Of a DNA stretch of 64,000 nt, positions 61,707-64,000 are shown one piece after another; position 1 is the stretch's first letter; each line of letters opens with the position of its first letter. A program made the position numbers and the translations under genes. Below the pieces are notes generated by a model, which had not been told where the DNA came from, searched no databases, and saw only the letters and a program-made list of their open reading frames with translations. Source of the stretch: an uncultured Verrucomicrobiae bacterium (lineage in GTDB: Bacteria > Verrucomicrobiota > Verrucomicrobiia > Limisphaerales > UBA1096); the NCBI GenBank assembly GCA_937770485.1, contig CALJHX010000013.1, forward strand, positions 16,389 to 80,388, read 5' to 3'.

Positions 61707-63962
61707 TCATTCAAGGCTCCGAGGCAGAAAACCAAGGGAGGTTTGGATCGAATGGGTACAGGAACAGCCGGCGCTTGTCTCCGGTGCAAGCAGCATCCCG
61801 CCGGCCGAAATCAGGCTCAGCCAGCACCCGCTTCGAATACCCTCAAACTGGCTTCGCTTGTTGGTGCTCAAATCCCACATGCCGTGGGAGTAGTGCCGAA
61901 AGAACATGGTGTGGTTGCTGGCGGACATCGTGCCACAGCCGCGCCGTTCCGGCAGGTCGTCACGCAGCTCTTTACCGGTGGCCAGGTCGAACGCCCATTG
62001 GTCGGAGTAATATGTGTCGCCAATCACCACCGGGTGTTGCAGGTGCCCGCTGTGGTGTCCCTTGCCCTCCTTGTGGTGGTCCTCCCAGAGGAGGCTTCCT
62101 GCCGGGATGTGAACCGAGCTGCCATCCTTGGCCTCGCGCGTCTGCTCTTCCGCGGCAATACCGAAGGTGTGATAATGCTTATCCTTGTCGGTTCCTGTGG
62201 CAACAAGCGTGCCTTTGGCATAAAGCAAATATGTCATGTACTGCAATTTTGAGAAGTCGTGTGGACGATCCCATCTGGACTCACCACTCTCCAGGTCAAG
62301 TGCGACGAGGTGTTGCTCGCCCAGTTGCTGAATGGGCTGTATGTCGCCTGCCATTTCAAGCGCTTTCGGCGCGCGGCTCTCGATGAAATAAATCACCCGG
62401 TCGCCGATGGTGATGGTTGAGTTGACAATCGCTCCCCCCTCGTAAGTCCAGGCCCGTTCGCCTGACTTCAGGTCAACACCGAACAGCCTGTCGCTGGTCA
62501 CCCGGCTAATGGAACTTGTTTCGTGTTTTTCGTACCACTCACCGCCGTCCCCAAGGTAAAGCTCTCCTTTTTTTACGCGGCTGCCAATCAACTTGCTCCC
62601 GGTCGCCGATAAATAAGCCCATTGATATTTGGCCGACTCGCCCTCCGGCACGGAAAATCGCCTGGTCCGTTGCCCCGTCGCCCCGTCGATCCCAATACAA
62701 TACCGGCCCTGCACGAGGTAAAGCTGATCCCCGGCCGCCACCATGTTGCTGCTGTCCCGAGGAATGTTGGCACGGCGCATTTCCGGGCTGGAGAAACTCC
62801 AACGGACAGTGCCGTTGTAGGCGTCCATGCCGAATAAAACCCGATCTCCCTGTACGTAAAGGTGGCCGTTGGTTGAGAGCGGTGCGGGGTTGCGAGGGCC
62901 ACGGTCCGGCATCGGGCGCGGGCCCGGTTCACCCCACCATTTAACTCCCATCTCTCCCTTCACAAGGTCGTCGCCGCTGCACGAAGTGTTTTGCGCGTTG
63001 CCGTATTGGTGAGTCCATTCCCCTGCCCCGGCTAACTGGGGACGCGCATAAACGAGCCAGCGGGCCTCACCATTATCGGATCGAACCAAGCGGCTTCCCG
63101 CTTGGCCAAGCCAGCGTTGAACTGGGGCAAGGTCGCCCGCTTGGCCAAGCACCACCGTGCCGCCACCCGGCACAAGATACCGGAGAGCCTCAGCACCCTT
63201 GGCGGGTGGCAGTTGGCCCTCAAGCAAATGCCGCTCCGAGACAATCAAGTTGAACATCATCGAGCCGAGAAAGCGCTCGTCCAGCGCGCCCTCGAGCACC
63301 GAGGCCCGAACGCCATAAACACCAGCCTCATCCAGATTGGCACGGATTTGTTGAACCCTCGCAGCGTCCTCATCCACCACCACCACTTGCAGGTCGGATT
63401 TGCGAATCAGTTCCAGTGCGAGACTGCCGTCCACTCCGCCCAGCACCAAACAGTAGCCAGCACGGGCATTGGCCAACTCAAGGATTTGATCGGTCGCGAC
63501 CGACAGTTTGCTTTCTTTCCGCAATGCCACCTGGCCGAGCGTCACACCAGGCAGGCGATAATAAAACGATGAGTCAAATTTGTATTGTTTACTTTGGGCA
63601 TCCTTTCCCCCGTCAATGCCAACTATCCGATAAGTGTATTCGCCGTCGAGCGAGAGGTCGTGAACCGTTACGAGGTGACGCTTGCCCCGCTGCTCACCTA
63701 ATAAATCGACCGATTTTCCGCCCGGCATCGACCAGCGCACACGACCGCTCATCGCCTCGTCCACATCCCAACTGATCGTCACAGTCGTTCGATCCACCCA
63801 ATCCACAAACGGCCCGTAGGCAATCTCCAACGACTTCGGCTTGACTGCTGCCTCCACTGCCATCCCCCGAATCTCCCAAACGCAGACACAGGCAAACATC
63901 AACCCAAGACGGAAAAGCCCCATCCCAACCAGCTTGCAACAAAATTTTTCTATGTAGCTCAT
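61707..63962 (-). CDS. Exported PQQ-type beta-propeller protein with an embedded methyltransferase-like domain
   Basis: A 751-residue protein with a signal peptide (FRLGLMFACVCVWEIRGMA). Residues about 45-130 form a fibronectin/purple-acid-phosphatase-N-like strand domain (RTTVTISWDVDEAMSGRVRW, DLSLDGEYTYRIVGID). Residues about 150-310 follow a Rossmann pattern like SAM methyltransferases (GYCLVLGGVDGSLALELIRK, LQVVVVDEDAARVQQIRANL). From about 320 a PQQ-like propeller begins, with heavy blades (GHLYVQGDRVLFGMDAYNGT, LFGVDLKSGERAWTYEGGAI) and a Cys-rich end (SGCWLSLISAGGMLLAPETS, GCSCTHSIQTSLGF). Similar fusions are known from planctomycetes. Substrate, cofactor and methyl transfer are unproven. 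Four TTGGCCAA-like sites lie inside. Confidence 0.8.
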   Translation of the reverse strand: MSYIEKFCCKLVGMGLFRLGLMFACVCVWEIRGMAVEAAVKPKSLEIAYGPFVDWVDRTTVTISWDVDEAMSGRVRWSMPGGKSVDLLGEQRGKRHLVTVHDLSLDGEYTYRIVGIDGGKDAQSKQYKFDSSFYYRLPGVTLGQVALRKESKLSVATDQILELANARAGYCLVLGGVDGSLALELIRKSDLQVVVVDEDAARVQQIRANLDEAGVYGVRASVLEGALDERFLGSMMFNLIVSERHLLEGQLPPAKGAEALRYLVPGGGTVVLGQAGDLAPVQRWLGQAGSRLVRSDNGEARWLVYARPQLAGAGEWTHQYGNAQNTSCSGDDLVKGEMGVKWWGEPGPRPMPDRGPRNPAPLSTNGHLYVQGDRVLFGMDAYNGTVRWSFSSPEMRRANIPRDSSNMVAAGDQLYLVQGRYCIGIDGATGQRTRRFSVPEGESAKYQWAYLSATGSKLIGSRVKKGELYLGDGGEWYEKHETSSISRVTSDRLFGVDLKSGERAWTYEGGAIVNSTITIGDRVIYFIESRAPKALEMAGDIQPIQQLGEQHLVALDLESGESRWDRPHDFSKLQYMTYLLYAKGTLVATGTDKDKHYHTFGIAAEEQTREAKDGSSVHIPAGSLLWEDHHKEGKGHHSGHLQHPVVIGDTYYSDQWAFDLATGKELRDDLPERRGCGTMSASNHTMFFRHYSHGMWDLSTNKRSQFEGIRSGCWLSLISAGGMLLAPETSAGCSCTHSIQTSLGFLPRSLE

Positions 63963-64000
63963 CGGACGGAACTGTTATGGAATCTCCCAATTGCCGCCAG

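Larger units (their letters stand above)
91..63476. repeat. Highly iterated palindrome TTGGCCAA (core of GCTTGGCCAAGC)
   Basis: By eye I count about 52 exact TTGGCCAA octamers, roughly one per 1.2 kb, of which about 29 extend to CTTGGCCAAG and 12 to GCTTGGCCAAGC; about one octamer would be expected by chance at this composition (my estimate). Between or beside genes: 7542, 7880, 52081, 52171, 55782, 57009. Within genes examples are 91, 1898, 5781, 9459, 12755, 13500, 19124, 23494, 29850, 29862, 34498, 36453, 40048, 44489, 45833, 47812, 48686, 48948, 54691, 59478, 61029, 63102, 63141. It is read in several frames (as LAK, LGQ or WPS). None occurs from 29870 to 34497. Confidence 0.85.

Overview
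The window is about 57-60% GC, densely coded and bacterial. It is most consistent with a free-living, probably aquatic member of the Planctomycetota-Verrucomicrobiota-Chlamydiota group. Verrucomicrobiota (Pedosphaera/Limisphaerales type) is my best guess. The evidence is three sets of PVC-type secreted proteins (a DUF1587/1595/1592/1588/1585 cytochrome protein with DUF1552; DUF1549/DUF1553 with DUF1501; and an orphan DUF1501), a secreted PQQ-propeller/methyltransferase fusion, and an ankyrin fragment with a GADVNAKN...GAKTGEELK tail. No rRNA is present and the placement is inferred, not proven.

Layout. 1-16 kb is housekeeping and carbon metabolism: an aminotransferase tail, a glgB-comF-accD run, a cobalamin adenosyltransferase, panC, nadB, a sodium-pumping decarboxylase operon (gamma-alpha-beta) coupled to nagA, then a glycosyltransferase, an EamA exporter and a glucarate pathway pair (kdgD, gudD). 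16-31 kb is one leftward cluster: a DUF928 protein with amplified repeats, a 2.3-kilo-residue TpsA exoprotein, its TpsB outer-membrane transporter, a secreted TPR-CHAT protease-like protein and a CHASE2-adenylate cyclase. Several of its starts overlap the preceding stops, so it looks like one functional unit. 31.2-39.3 kb is a probable genomic island at tRNA-Gln. It has split and duplicated pieces of the tRNA, a foreign-looking selO, a candidate structured RNA with its own terminator, DUF1592/DUF1552 genes, an ankyrin remnant and a truncated tyrosine integrase next to the intact tRNA-Gln.

39.5-44.6 kb is a tight leftward operon: hydroxyacid dehydrogenase, site-2 protease, two tandem thymidylate-kinase-like genes, a ROK kinase and Ppx/GppA. 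44.6-50 kb holds a TPR protein and a ribose-type ABC transporter with a divergent RbsD/FucU mutarotase. 50-54 kb has a K+ channel with two RCK domains, a FlK-like thioesterase and the ComM-like ATPase. 54-64 kb is dominated by secreted PVC-type degradative proteins, including a DUF1549/1553-DUF1501-GDPD-beta-barrel run.

The strongest unexplained signal is DNA-level. The palindrome TTGGCCAA (often CTTGGCCAAG or GCTTGGCCAAGC) occurs about 52 times, where roughly one is expected. It lies in several reading frames, on both strands and between genes, but is missing from about 29.9 to 34.5 kb, which includes selO. It behaves like the cyanobacterial HIP1 or a DNA uptake sequence. A second theme is single-base frameshifts in four otherwise well-preserved genes (glgB, the CHASE2-cyclase, tpsB and twice in the site-2 protease). 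These look more like assembly indels than decay.
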